From: Chitinophaga ginsengisegetis
GTDB taxonomy: Bacteria; Bacteroidota; Bacteroidia; Chitinophagales; Chitinophagaceae
NCBI RefSeq assembly: GCF_900168065.1
Contig: NZ_FUZZ01000001.1
Coordinates: forward strand, 1,178,001 to 1,242,000
Direction: 5' to 3'
DNA length: 64,000 bases
This document shows positions 53,494-63,068 of the stretch, in pieces. The notes under the pieces are model-generated. The model made no database searches. It saw nothing but the letters and a program-made list of their open reading frames with translations, and was not told the DNA's origin. The position numbers were made by a program, and so were the translations under genes. Every line of letters starts with the position of its first letter. Positions within the stretch are counted from its first letter, which is position 1.

Positions 53494-53506
53494 CGCGCCA
53501 TTCCTC

Positions 53507-54553
53507 CTATTTCTTCATCTCCGCGATCCATTGCCGGATCAACTCCACTCCTTCCGTATGCACCACTGTACGCGCCAGTTCCGGCATAGCAGTACCCGGT
53601 TCCACACTATTCATGCGGTAAGCCAAAATAGAATGCAACGGGTCGCCGGGGATCACGTCGTAATCCAGTCCGCCGGCGCCACCACCCGCAGAAACGGGCG
53701 ACTTCATTATGCCAAGATGATCCGGGGTAGTTTGTTCATATTCCAGGAATAAACCGGTATTGAATGCATCGCCACCTTTGGTGTGACAGTGCGCGCAGTT
53801 TACGTCAAGATAAGCACGGGCACGTTCATTCACGGTGTAATGAATACTATCCTTCCAATCGGGCAGCTGCGGTACCTTATCCAGTGAAGGCATTCCCGCC
53901 AGCAAACCATTGGCGGCCCATTGCTGCAGCTGGTTCTGCGTTTGCCCGTGGCGCACAAAATTAAGATTGCGCGCTTTAGGACCAATAGGCGTAAGCACAC
54001 TGTTATTAATATGACAGCGTTTACAATCATTGGTGTTAGGCATCTGGTACAGGGTAGATTGCTGATGCCCGTTGTCGTCCAGGAAAGTGATAGGGATCTT
54101 TTTTCCCAGGATCCATTTCTCTGCGTCCTGCTGATTGTTGTTCCAGAGATAGTTCATCACTTTCCACTGCTGGTCTGCCGGATCTTTGAACAGCAGGCGC
54201 GTTTCTATCATGATCTTTTCATGCGCCGGGTTGGTATACGCAAAGTTTTTAATGATAAAAGTAGAATCCGGAAAATCGAGCGCGCCATGATCTGTGTAGC
54301 CTGCCGTTTTTCCTTCCGGTAATACAATGAAGCGGTCTTTTACGGCATAGTCGGTGAACAGTGGCGTCACCAGTTCATAATTCACTACGCCTTTACGCGG
54401 CTGCAGGGCTTTGAGCGCGCCGGTAAAAAATCCATACTCAGATAATTTTTGTTTAAACTGGAACGGACCCGCGGGCGCAGACCGTTGCTGACAGCTCTGC
54501 GTGGCGGCAATCCATAAAATTAAACACATCACCAATAAACAAGACTTCCTCAT
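53507..54553 (-). CDS. SO2930-family diheme c-type cytochrome lipoprotein
   Basis: The start at 54553 (MRKSCLLVMCLILW) gives 348 residues with a likely lipoprotein signal (AATQSCQQ). Two CxxCH haem sites are visible, CKRCHIN in the middle and CAHCHTKGGDA near residue 250. The pattern PLFTDYAVKDRFIVLPEG and PIGPKARNLNF matches the SO2930 (TIGR03806) family. Its partner family, the parallel beta-helix protein, is encoded just upstream, 26 bp away. A periplasmic or surface redox role is likely; the substrate is not established. Confidence 0.85.
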   Translation of the reverse strand: MRKSCLLVMCLILWIAATQSCQQRSAPAGPFQFKQKLSEYGFFTGALKALQPRKGVVNYELVTPLFTDYAVKDRFIVLPEGKTAGYTDHGALDFPDSTFIIKNFAYTNPAHEKIMIETRLLFKDPADQQWKVMNYLWNNNQQDAEKWILGKKIPITFLDDNGHQQSTLYQMPNTNDCKRCHINNSVLTPIGPKARNLNFVRHGQTQNQLQQWAANGLLAGMPSLDKVPQLPDWKDSIHYTVNERARAYLDVNCAHCHTKGGDAFNTGLFLEYEQTTPDHLGIMKSPVSAGGGAGGLDYDVIPGDPLHSILAYRMNSVEPGTAMPELARTVVHTEGVELIRQWIAEMKK

Positions 54554-54579
54554 CTCCCTAAAAAAATTTAATAAAAACA

Positions 54580-55851
54580 CTATTTACATACATAAGGCGC
54601 AACATCGGTACTGGGCTTCCAGTTTTTCGATGTCATGTTCATGGCATCCACATTTACAAATAAATTAGGCCCCGTTTGCCGGATGCAGAGCGAATCAGGA
54701 TTCACAGCCGTACCTTTTGTAAGAATGTTGGTGGTAATACCATCATAGGTAATGAAAGGCAGGCGGGCATTTTTACGCGCGGGATCATCTGCATTTAATT
54801 TCTGTTCTATGCCCACCAGGATCTTCCCGGTATGATGCTCATATACGGCCGGCGGGAAAGCGGCGCCCACTTCCATGATGTTGTCATGTATATGCACATT
54901 GCGGGGAATCGGGAAATAATGATCATTGATTTTGTCGCCTGCTTTTTCATCAATAAAAAAACCGGATACCACAGAAATAGCGCTGGAGTTATTATTGATG
55001 ATGCGGTTGTTGTACAGCTCTATATCAGACGCTGCGAGGATCACCACGCCACTGCCGGGAGCGGCGTTGCCCACGCCCCAGGTAGAACCGAAGCTGCCGG
55101 ATTTGGCAAAGTTCTTTTCGTTGTTGTCGTGCATATAGTTGTTGTATGCCTTTACAAAGCCGCCGCGTTTCGACAGGTCGGGCAAATCAAAAATGAGGAA
55201 GCCGGCGGTATTGCCCCAAAACTCATTATCGTACACCTGTGCATGCGAGGTATTTTCTATTTCGCAACCGGCTACGTTTTTAAATGCCTTGCATTTACGT
55301 ACGATGGCGCTGTCGGTTTGTCCTACATAGATGCCGGCGTCGGAAGCGCCCTGGGCATAGCAGTTTTCTACCAGCACATCTTTACACATCACGGGATAAA
55401 TGGCGTATCCGCCGCTGGTGGAGTCGGACACGGACCAGATGGCATGTACATTGGTCACCACTACCCTTTCGCTTTTATTAATCTTGATCAGATCCCCTTT
55501 GGAGTCGCGCAGGGTAAGGCCGTCGATGGTAAAGCCTTTTACATCGGTTACCCGGATGCCTTCCCCACCCTGGCTCTGAGCCGAAAAGTCGAAGATGGTT
55601 TTATCCGGACCGGCGCCCTGGATCAGGATATGATTTACCTGCGCAATGCTGAGGTTATCAAATTTATATGTCCCTTCTTTTAGGGTGATACTGCTGCTGT
55701 CTTTCAGCGACAGAAAGGCTTCTGCAATTTTTATTTCTTCGCCGGGACCAAACTGAAGCCGGGTTTTATACCCGCTTTTCTCCTGTACATCCGGACCCTG
55801 GCAGGCTGCCAGCAGGGCAATCAATAACAAACAGATAGGATATCGTTTCAT
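54580..55851 (-). CDS. Parallel beta-helix repeat lipoprotein (partner of the SO2930-type cytochrome)
   Basis: 423 residues with a lipoprotein signal (LLAACQ). PbH1-type repeats cover most of the protein: FTIDGLTLRDSKGDLIKI, RVVVTNVHAIWSV, DVLVENCYAQGASDAGIYVGQTDSAIV, AQVYDNEFWGNTAGFLIFD. This is the TIGR03805-like family that typically neighbours SO2930-type diheme cytochromes. It could bind or cleave a polysaccharide, as many beta-helix proteins do, but no lyase motif is clear. It sits 24 bp after the TonB receptor gene. Confidence 0.85.
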   Translation of the reverse strand: MKRYPICLLLIALLAACQGPDVQEKSGYKTRLQFGPGEEIKIAEAFLSLKDSSSITLKEGTYKFDNLSIAQVNHILIQGAGPDKTIFDFSAQSQGGEGIRVTDVKGFTIDGLTLRDSKGDLIKINKSERVVVTNVHAIWSVSDSTSGGYAIYPVMCKDVLVENCYAQGASDAGIYVGQTDSAIVRKCKAFKNVAGCEIENTSHAQVYDNEFWGNTAGFLIFDLPDLSKRGGFVKAYNNYMHDNNEKNFAKSGSFGSTWGVGNAAPGSGVVILAASDIELYNNRIINNNSSAISVVSGFFIDEKAGDKINDHYFPIPRNVHIHDNIMEVGAAFPPAVYEHHTGKILVGIEQKLNADDPARKNARLPFITYDGITTNILTKGTAVNPDSLCIRQTGPNLFVNVDAMNMTSKNWKPSTDVAPYVCK

Positions 55852-55875
55852 ATTTTGAATATTTATTTAGATAAA

Positions 55876-58626
55876 TCAGAAAACATTGTAAGCGAAGGTG
55901 ACGTAGTACATACCTCCGATGGCCGGGCTGCCAAAGCCATTTCTGTAGTAAGTATTGGTGAGATTTACCCCACCCAGTTTAATCGTGGAATGCGCCTGCA
56001 GGAGCCGGTAGCTCACCTGTGCATCAATGACTGCCGAGGCGGGTACCGTACCGCTGCCAAAACCAATCTGGTAGAAATAGGCCGGTCTGTAACGGAAGGT
56101 AGTATTAAATGAGAATCTTTCCTTCTTACCAAAGCCGGTATTTCCAAAATCCACGTTGAATTTATAGTTGGGCGTATTGAAATTATTCACCTGGCTGTTA
56201 TTCCTGTTTTTCAGGAAGTCGGAAGAGAAGTTCACCTTTGCGAGGAAGTGATGCGACAAATCCACGCTCACACTGGCGGCATAGCCATAGGTATTCACTT
56301 TTTCCGCGCCATTGTACGCAATATTATACTGGATATAGGTGCCATGATCCAGGAAGGCATTGGGATCTGCCGTACCGGGGGTGTTGGCCACATTTACATA
56401 ACCGATGAAATTTTTCCAGGTAGAATAATAACCCAGCACGTCTATCAGCACCCGGCCGGCGATAAGGGACGAGTAACCTAACTCGAACGCATCTACGGAC
56501 TGCGGTTTAATGTCATTCAAAGCAAACTGTTTCAGGTCGGCGGGATTCTTTGTGCGCTGGAAGGAATCCACGCTTTCCAGCGTATAGGCCGGGTATTTAT
56601 TAAACTGGTATACGCCGTTGAGCAGCCTGTCGGAGCCGCCGGAAGCGAAGCTGTTGTAATCCACCGGGGTGCTTTGGAGCGACTGGATATTAGACGGGAA
56701 GCTATACGCATTCTGGTACGAGAAGCGGATAAAGCTTTCCTTGTTTACTTCCAGCACGGCAGATACCCGGGTGGTGATACGCGGTTTGGCGAACAAGGTA
56801 TTTTTATCGTACCGGAAGGCGGCCGCCAGGCTCAGTTTTTCGCGGATTACTTTTTTGGTGAGATGGGCGTATGCGCTGTACTCCGCCACATCAATGGGGC
56901 TGTCGTTATCCGGGAACAGGGTGCCTTTGGAATCCAGCCGGTAAAGACGGTAATTCAGTCCTGCAATCAACTCTGCAAATTTTACCAGGTGCGTAAAATT
57001 ATACTGGGTTTCTGCATTAAACAGGCGGCTTTTATCGGTGAACAGGGTACCTCCTTTTGAGGTGGGGATGTTGGAGATACTGTCTTTCAGATGCAGGAAC
57101 TGCGCGCTGCCGGCGTCGGGACGTCCCTGATCAGCGAATGTCCTGGCCAGGTTGCTGGCATCGATATAGCTTTGGCCCTGCGACATGGCTTCGAGCAAAG
57201 CGCTGGTATACTGCGGGTACCAGCCATCGCCGGTGTTGCCGTCGTAGCTGGGCTTCCAGGCTTCGTTGATCAGCTGCGCCGTGGGCATGGCAATAATGGT
57301 ACGACCCGAATTTTCGCGGGAAGTATAGGCCCGTACAAACCAATGCTCTGCTTTTAATTCAGCGCGGTATTGTCCCAGGTGGAAGTCTTTGAGTGCATAG
57401 CGGGTATCATTGCTGTATACCGCGTTGCCTTGCCCGTAGGTACCGGACACGATGGCTTCCAGCTTCGGTTTGATCTTATAACGCAGTTCCACATTGGCTT
57501 TGAACATTTTGGCATCGCTGCTCAGATAGCCGTATTCGGGGTAGCCGGTGCGGGCTACCATATGCCTGCCTTCCGCGAGCATGGGCGAAATGATAGGCTC
57601 CAGTTCCGGCACCTGCGCCAGGGCCCCTTCCAGGAAAGGGTTGATGTCTACAGATGTTTTGCTGCCGTAAATATTTACACCGTTATAGTTAGGGTCCTGC
57701 CTGGGGCCACCGGGACCATTGGTGTTGGTGGTATCGTTCGCCATCCAGTCTTTCGCCTGGGTGTACTGCACATTTATTTTAAAGGCGAACTTGTCATTTA
57801 CCTTTTTGCCCCAGCGCACGGTCCAGTCGTAGTAAGGCGATGGCCCCAGCGGATCGTTGGCCTTCCCTTTTTTAACGTGATTCACCCCTTGTGTGATCTG
57901 CGCGCTGAGGCCCTGGTATTTGAACGGATCCTTGCCGGTCATCACCATTGTGCCATTGAGGCCGCGGGAGCCATACAAGGCAGACGAGGCGCCGGACAGC
58001 ACCTCGAGGTTGTCCACATCCAGTTCCGTGAGGCCAATAATAGCGCCGATGGGGAAGTTGAGGCCGGGCGCCTGGTTGTCCATTCCATCCACAATCTGGG
58101 TGAAGTTGGTGTTACCGCTGGTATTGAAGCCGCGGGTGGTAATGGTGGTGAACAGGAGGCTGGAGGTGGTAACATCCACGCCTTTGAGACCCTGCAGCAT
58201 ATTATAGTAGCTGGGCTGCGGGGAGTTGATGATGTCTTTGCTGCTGATCCTTTCAATGGTAACCGGGGATTCTATTTTCTTTTGTACAAACCGGCTGGCA
58301 GAAACCACCACTTCTTTTCCCAGTACCGATGCGGGCGACAGCTCAATGCGCTGGAAGCCGGGACCGGAAATGATGATTTCTTTTGTTTCAAAGCCTACCG
58401 ATGACAGTATAAGGGTAACAGGATAATTTTTCCGGGTGGAGAATTTGAAGTTTCCCTGGTCGTTGGTATAGTCGCCGTTCTGTGCTTCCTTCATGGTAAC
58501 GGAAACAACGGGCACTACTTCCTGGGTAACGCTGTTACGAACGTTGCCCGAAATCACAATCTGTGCATTAACCGTAAGGCATACCCCAAACAGGCAAACC
58601 ATACTTATAATTATGGATCTTAACAT
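55876..58626 (-). CDS. TonB-dependent outer-membrane receptor
   Basis: 916 residues with a signal peptide (LTVNAQ). A CarboxypepD_reg-like domain covers residues 24-100 and a plug follows with VVVSASRFVQKKIESPVTIERI. It contains LEVLSGASSALYGSRGLNG and ends MYYVTFAYNVF as a barrel terminal strand. Unlike the SusC proteins in this window it has no SusD partner. Its operon mates are the beta-helix protein and the diheme cytochrome, so it may import the ligand or metal that pair uses. The gene upstream on the same strand encodes a LytTR regulator. Confidence 0.9.
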   Translation of the reverse strand: MLRSIIISMVCLFGVCLTVNAQIVISGNVRNSVTQEVVPVVSVTMKEAQNGDYTNDQGNFKFSTRKNYPVTLILSSVGFETKEIIISGPGFQRIELSPASVLGKEVVVSASRFVQKKIESPVTIERISSKDIINSPQPSYYNMLQGLKGVDVTTSSLLFTTITTRGFNTSGNTNFTQIVDGMDNQAPGLNFPIGAIIGLTELDVDNLEVLSGASSALYGSRGLNGTMVMTGKDPFKYQGLSAQITQGVNHVKKGKANDPLGPSPYYDWTVRWGKKVNDKFAFKINVQYTQAKDWMANDTTNTNGPGGPRQDPNYNGVNIYGSKTSVDINPFLEGALAQVPELEPIISPMLAEGRHMVARTGYPEYGYLSSDAKMFKANVELRYKIKPKLEAIVSGTYGQGNAVYSNDTRYALKDFHLGQYRAELKAEHWFVRAYTSRENSGRTIIAMPTAQLINEAWKPSYDGNTGDGWYPQYTSALLEAMSQGQSYIDASNLARTFADQGRPDAGSAQFLHLKDSISNIPTSKGGTLFTDKSRLFNAETQYNFTHLVKFAELIAGLNYRLYRLDSKGTLFPDNDSPIDVAEYSAYAHLTKKVIREKLSLAAAFRYDKNTLFAKPRITTRVSAVLEVNKESFIRFSYQNAYSFPSNIQSLQSTPVDYNSFASGGSDRLLNGVYQFNKYPAYTLESVDSFQRTKNPADLKQFALNDIKPQSVDAFELGYSSLIAGRVLIDVLGYYSTWKNFIGYVNVANTPGTADPNAFLDHGTYIQYNIAYNGAEKVNTYGYAASVSVDLSHHFLAKVNFSSDFLKNRNNSQVNNFNTPNYKFNVDFGNTGFGKKERFSFNTTFRYRPAYFYQIGFGSGTVPASAVIDAQVSYRLLQAHSTIKLGGVNLTNTYYRNGFGSPAIGGMYYVTFAYNVF

Positions 58627-58763
58627 CGGCAGGTGGGATTTAGATGGCTTGGTTGTGTATCATTTTATCGCCTTATGGGCATAGCGATATTACCAAAATA
58701 CCGGGACTGAAAGTATTGGTACCATTGACTTTGGGGCGAAACCGGGGCTATTGGGGGTAAAAA

Positions 58764-59642
58764 TCAGGACGTGGGGGCGAATCTTTCCTGGAAGGCGGTT
58801 AAACAGGTAGCCGATACCGGCACACTGATGTCATGAAGACCTTCCAATTCCAGGTAATGTCCTTTTGTATTTTTCTTAAAAAGAACCACTTTGGAGATGT
58901 TCACCAGGTAAGAGCGATGTGCGCGCACAAAATTATCGGGCGACAGGTACGATTCCAGTTTCTTCAGGGACGTTCTGATGAGTTCTTTGCTGATTGTATT
59001 TCCGGAGATATAAAAAACCTGCACATAGTTATCTTCTGCTTTCATGAGCAGTAACTTCCCAGGGTGCAGGGTGAGTACGGGTTTATCATGTTCATCACGG
59101 ATCAGGATACAGGGGTCGCCGGTTTTGATCACCTGTTCTTTTTCCAGGCTTTTGAGCTGGGCCATCTTCTCCCTGGTAAAAAACCACAGGAGGGAAATGC
59201 AGTAAGGCAGCGGTAAAATAAGGGCGATATAACGAAGGGTGGTGATAAACTCCGCCCAGGTAAGGAAAAAAGTATCTGTAAGGGTTACATCCACAATGGT
59301 AACCATAACGGCCACGCCTACAATTTCACCCAGGAACCAGCAGAGGTAAGTGGCGTTGGTGAGCTTGCGGCGCCATTTTAACCGGGCCAGCCCAAACTGT
59401 GAGATGGTAAGCACTACCACCCCGCATAAGGTAAATATGAGGAACAATGCCATCAGGGATAACTGTTGTCCTTCATACCACATATTAATATTAAAGGGCA
59501 GGAAGATATACATGAACAGGAAGCTGAAAACGCTGCAGAATGCGATCAGGGAAATCCTGTTGGCTACGGAATCCAGTAACGTAAAGCGGGGTTGCTCTGC
59601 AGTATACCGGGAAATGAGTGGCAAAGTAGGCAAGCTTTTCAT
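58764..59642 (-). CDS. Membrane-anchored LytTR-family regulator
   Basis: 292 residues. Four hydrophobic segments lie within residues 30-155. From about 180 a LytTR DNA-binding domain follows: LLLMKAEDNYVQVFYISG, ELIRTSLKKLESYLSPDNFVRAHRSYLVNISKV and GLHDISVPVS. This is a one-component, membrane-tethered layout common in Bacteroidota. It lies 137 bp upstream of the TonB receptor gene in the same direction and probably controls that cluster. The signal it senses is unknown. Confidence 0.87.
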   Translation of the reverse strand: MKSLPTLPLISRYTAEQPRFTLLDSVANRISLIAFCSVFSFLFMYIFLPFNINMWYEGQQLSLMALFLIFTLCGVVVLTISQFGLARLKWRRKLTNATYLCWFLGEIVGVAVMVTIVDVTLTDTFFLTWAEFITTLRYIALILPLPYCISLLWFFTREKMAQLKSLEKEQVIKTGDPCILIRDEHDKPVLTLHPGKLLLMKAEDNYVQVFYISGNTISKELIRTSLKKLESYLSPDNFVRAHRSYLVNISKVVLFKKNTKGHYLELEGLHDISVPVSATCLTAFQERFAPTS

Positions 59643-59704
59643 GTAGTGGATGATTTACTTTAATTAAGTTAAGTAAAAAAGCCGGAATCCGGATGCAGTG
59701 AAGG

Positions 59705-60220
59705 TTAAAACCGGGGCTCCTCTCCCGGCTTCAGTTCTTTTCCCCGCAGCTTTTCGGCTGTGGCAAAAGCGTCGTCCGGCAATGCCTTGAAACCCTTAGG
59801 CGCTTTGGCCGCAGGTCCTTTGTAAATGCCGATGAAAGGCTTCGGGAAGGTTCTGCGGGTAACGGGGTCGGTCATACGAAAAAACTGCGGATACCAGCCC
59901 TGAACGGGGCTGTTGTCCGGCAGCGGTTTTTCTGCGGCCTTATTCCTGTTGGCGAGTATAGCATCCAGGGAGATGTGACTGACAGCGGCTGCCGAAAAGA
60001 AATAAACTTTTCGCCCGATCAACCTGCCATTCTTTGCGCCCTTGAAAACACCGGCGTGGTGCCATTCTGTGGAAAATACGCTCAGTTCCTTTGCCGATAT
60101 CTTAGTGTTGAATTGCTTCGACAGCAATACTGCTACTTCACCGGCTTTCAATAAACCCTTTGCTTCGGCATCCTGGTAATTCTCAGACTTTCCCTGCCGC
60201 AGGTAATCACTCCTTTTCAT
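59705..60220 (-). CDS. Basic protein of unknown function
   Basis: 171 residues from the ATG at 60220 (MKRSDYLRQGK); five codons more are possible but start earlier without support. It is rich in Lys and Ala, with no signal peptide or membrane segment. Notable parts are TEWHHAGVFKGAKNGRLIGRKVYFF and the Pro-rich PVTRRTFPKPFIGIYKGPAAKAPKGFK. No family is recognised. It is divergent from the SWIB gene; the basic, DNA- or RNA-binding-like composition of both is suggestive only. Confidence 0.55.
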   Translation of the reverse strand: MKRSDYLRQGKSENYQDAEAKGLLKAGEVAVLLSKQFNTKISAKELSVFSTEWHHAGVFKGAKNGRLIGRKVYFFSAAAVSHISLDAILANRNKAAEKPLPDNSPVQGWYPQFFRMTDPVTRRTFPKPFIGIYKGPAAKAPKGFKALPDDAFATAEKLRGKELKPGEEPRF

Positions 60221-60394
60221 GCCGGAAAGATACAATTAAGTGATATAAAAGCAGGCCCACCGGTGAATAATGCGGTCTTTTCAATAATCTGGCATATGTG
60301 TTGATGTTACGGGGCGTATATCCCCAACGGTTCCGCCTGAAAAACTGATGGAATCATTCAAGGAACTGCATCATATCATCTTAAAACAAGAAAA

Positions 60395-60820
60395 ATGGCA
60401 AACAAAAGTACTACCGGCAAGAAAGCGGCTGCTGCAAAAGCACCGGCAAAGAAAGCAGCTGCAAAGGCTCCTGCAGCCAAAGCACCTGCAGCTAAAGCAC
60501 CCGCTAAGAAGGCAGCACCAGCCAAAGCAGCCGCCACAAAACCAGCTGCCGCTAAAAAAGCAGCAGGCAGCTCTGCCGGTTCCGGTCTTAAAAAACCGCT
60601 CACACCCTCTGCAGAACTGGCCGCTGTTATTGGTACCACGGCATTGCCAAGAACCGAGATCGTAAAAAAAGTATGGGATTACATTAAGAAGCACAATCTG
60701 CAGGATACTGCCAACAAACGCATGATCAATGCAGATGATAAGCTGAATAAATTATTTGGCGGAAAGAAGCAGATCTCGATGTTTGACCTGGCCAAAGTGA
60801 TCAGTGTTCATGTGAAATAA
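60395..60820 (+). CDS. SWIB/MDM2-domain protein with histone-like Lys/Ala N-terminal tail
   Basis: 141 residues. Residues 1-60 are a low-complexity tail of KKAAAKAP-type repeats, like histone H1 or HU-tail sequences. Residues 64-141 are a SWIB domain (GLKKPLTPSAELAAVIG, VKKVWDYIKKHNLQ, DDKLNKLFGGKKQISMFDLAKVI). SWIB domains are typical of eukaryotic chromatin complexes but occur in chlamydiae and some Bacteroidota. In this architecture it is likely a nucleoid-associated protein. A 174-bp divergent region separates it from the basic-protein gene. Confidence 0.9.
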   Translation: MANKSTTGKKAAAAKAPAKKAAAKAPAAKAPAAKAPAKKAAPAKAAATKPAAAKKAAGSSAGSGLKKPLTPSAELAAVIGTTALPRTEIVKKVWDYIKKHNLQDTANKRMINADDKLNKLFGGKKQISMFDLAKVISVHVK

Positions 60821-60854
60821 ATACCGGGCAAAGTAAGGTTAACCGGCAATAAGA

Positions 60855-60890
60855 GGGCGCCTCCGGCTAAATACCGGAAGCACCCTGTTG
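60855..60890 (+). terminator. Intrinsic terminator after the SWIB gene
   Basis: GGGCGCCTCCGG pairs with CCGGAAGCACCC with two weak or GU pairs and a 7-nt loop, followed by TGTTGTTATTTT. It lies 34 bp after the stop and before the convergent antiporter stop. Confidence 0.55.
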
Positions 60891-60910
60891 TTATTTTATG
60901 CCCTCCCCAC

Positions 60911-62506
60911 TCAGGAAGCAGGTTCATATTTCATTCTCAGGATCTCTTCTTCAATATCCACCAGCTCATGATACTTCCGGATCAGCTCATGCGCCGTAGC
61001 AGGATCCTTGTTTAGCTCGTGCAATACGCTGCGCTGGTGATTCAACATCTTCAGGTATACTTTCTTATATAAAAGATGGTCCACCCCTTCTATTTTATTG
61101 TGCATGGACACGGTTTTGCGATGCTCCAGGTCTTCCCGCAGCTGTTTCAGCGCGGGATTTGCCTTTACCTCTTCAGGATAATGATTATCCAGGAAACGGA
61201 TGCTTCCTTCCAGTAACCGGTCGCGGATAATCCGCTCCTGTTCTTCCACAGAAAGGTGTTTGTCCGGGTCCTCCATGTCCACCCATTTGATCACGAAGGG
61301 CAACGATAGCCCCTGCGCCACCAGTGTAAGCAGGATCACCGTAAAGGTGATGAACAGGATCAGGTTGCGTTGCGGGAAAAGCGCGCCGTTATCCATGTAT
61401 ACCGGGATGGATAACGCCGCCGCCAGGGACACCACTCCCCTCATGCCCGCCCAGCCTATGATAACAGGGCCTTTCCAGCCCGGCCGGCTATCGGCAGTAG
61501 TGATATATCTGCTGATAAAAACGGTGAATGCGGAGGCCGACAGCGTACAAAGCAGGCGGGTCACAATCAGCACCACGGTGATAATAACGCCGTATTTAAT
61601 TGCTTCCGAAAGGCTCACAGTACCCAGTTCTTTGATGATCACAGGCAGTTCCAGCCCGATGAGCATAAATACCAGTCCGTTCAGCATAAATCCCAGCGTG
61701 GCCCATACATTGGCGCCCTGCAACCGGCTACGGTAACTCAGGATATGCTGGCTCCGGGAAGAGAGGAACAATCCGCCGCTTACAACGGCCAGTACACCGG
61801 AGCCATGAAAATATTCGGCTGTAATATACATTACGTAAGGCGCCGTAAGGGTCAGGATCACATCCATCTCTGTACCTGTAGGCAGCCAGCGGTGAACAGC
61901 GTAATATAACAACGCCACCAGCAAACCAATGGCAATACCCATCACAATGGCCACCACAAAGCCCGTTGCCGCTTCATGCAATACAAATACACCGGTGGTT
62001 ACAGCCGTTCTGGCAAAGGTGAACACAATCAAACTGGAAGCATCGTTCATCAGGCTTTCCCCTTCCAGGATGGCGGAAATCCTCTTCGGTACTTTCACGT
62101 ATTTCAGGATGGTAGTGGCAGATACCGCATCCGGCGGCGATACAATACCGCCCAGCACAAAGCCCAATGCCAGCGAAAATCCCGGGATCAGCGCATGCGA
62201 TACTACCGCTACTACACCGGAGGTAACAATCACGATTAAAAAAGCAAAAATGGAGATCACCCGCCGCCATCGCCAAAGCTCTTTCCACGAAGTATACCAC
62301 GCCGCTTCATATAATAATGGCGGCAGGAAAATCAGCAGGATCAGTTCAGGGTTGATTTCAATGGAAGGAAAAAGCCTCAGCATGCTGAGTCCCAGTCCGC
62401 CGAGCACGAGAATGATCGGATAAGCGATTTTCAGCTTCTGCGCAATCATCACCAGGACCAAAATAAAAAAGATCAGTAAAATGTGTTGGATAACGGTAGT
62501 GAGCAT
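60911..62506 (-). CDS. Na+/H+ antiporter, CPA1/NhaP type
   Basis: 531 residues with about 12 membrane helices (LLIFFILVLVMIAQ at the start). The CPA1 hallmark GGIVSPPDAVSATTILK contains the ion-binding Asp, and a second signature GESLMNDASSLIVF follows. GWAGMRGVVSLAAALSIP is also present. The C-terminal 110 residues form a charged cytoplasmic tail. It exchanges sodium for protons and helps pH and salt balance. It begins 1 bp after the flavin reductase stop, so the two are cotranscribed. Confidence 0.9.
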   Translation of the reverse strand: MLTTVIQHILLIFFILVLVMIAQKLKIAYPIILVLGGLGLSMLRLFPSIEINPELILLIFLPPLLYEAAWYTSWKELWRWRRVISIFAFLIVIVTSGVVAVVSHALIPGFSLALGFVLGGIVSPPDAVSATTILKYVKVPKRISAILEGESLMNDASSLIVFTFARTAVTTGVFVLHEAATGFVVAIVMGIAIGLLVALLYYAVHRWLPTGTEMDVILTLTAPYVMYITAEYFHGSGVLAVVSGGLFLSSRSQHILSYRSRLQGANVWATLGFMLNGLVFMLIGLELPVIIKELGTVSLSEAIKYGVIITVVLIVTRLLCTLSASAFTVFISRYITTADSRPGWKGPVIIGWAGMRGVVSLAAALSIPVYMDNGALFPQRNLILFITFTVILLTLVAQGLSLPFVIKWVDMEDPDKHLSVEEQERIIRDRLLEGSIRFLDNHYPEEVKANPALKQLREDLEHRKTVSMHNKIEGVDHLLYKKVYLKMLNHQRSVLHELNKDPATAHELIRKYHELVDIEEEILRMKYEPAS

Positions 62507-62507
62507 A

Positions 62508-63068
62508 CTAAAGATTCTGGTTCTTAAATTTCTTTCTCAAGTTAATATGTTTTCCCGATACCATAAAGATGCCTTCTCCCCTGTAATGCACCGTTTTCGG
62601 GTACTTCGGATAAACAGCCGCGCGGGCGCTCACCACTTCCAGGATAAAGAAATTGTATCCTTTCAGGAGTTGCGTATCGGCCACCCGGCATTCATAGTTC
62701 GCATAACACTCCTTTATCAACGGCGCTTTCACGATGTTTCCTTCCTCTTCCGTAAGACCGAATTTCCGGAACTTATCCAAATGAGCGCCGGTGGTGTTGC
62801 CAATCCCTACGATCTCTTCTACCAGGTGAACAGTAGGAATATTGATCACACACTCGCCGCTTTTCCGGATCATCTCATAACTGTGATTGGCGGCTGTGAT
62901 CATACACCCTATCAGCGAAGGGGAAAACTCCATCACGGTATGCCACCCCATCGTCATGATGTTGGTATGGTTTTTCCAGCGGGAACTGACCAGCACAATG
63001 GGACCGGGTTCCAGGAATCTGCGGATCTCCGCTACCGGCAAATCTGCCTTTTTGTAAACTCTTCTCAT
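62508..63068 (-). CDS. Flavin reductase family protein (FMN-binding split barrel)
   Basis: The start at 63068 (MRRVYKKADLPV) gives 186 residues; an in-frame extension upstream lacks a good start. The flavoredoxin-like core has PIVLVSSRWKNHTNIMTMGWHTVMEFSPSLIGCMI and YEMIRKSGECVINIP, as in FMN-binding split-barrel reductases. It likely transfers electrons between NAD(P)H or a protein and FMN. It is cotranscribed with the antiporter 1 bp downstream. Confidence 0.87.
   Translation of the reverse strand: MRRVYKKADLPVAEIRRFLEPGPIVLVSSRWKNHTNIMTMGWHTVMEFSPSLIGCMITAANHSYEMIRKSGECVINIPTVHLVEEIVGIGNTTGAHLDKFRKFGLTEEEGNIVKAPLIKECYANYECRVADTQLLKGYNFFILEVVSARAAVYPKYPKTVHYRGEGIFMVSGKHINLRKKFKNQNL

Noticed and set aside
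57370..58404. Long open frame on the plus strand inside the TonB receptor gene
   Set aside because: It lies entirely opposite a clear receptor gene, has no recognisable domain, and is a typical antisense shadow of a high-GC coding strand.
60410..60560. Short repeated DNA as a CRISPR or satellite array
   Set aside because: The repetition is the codon-level echo of a Lys/Ala/Pro-rich protein tail in frame with the SWIB domain.
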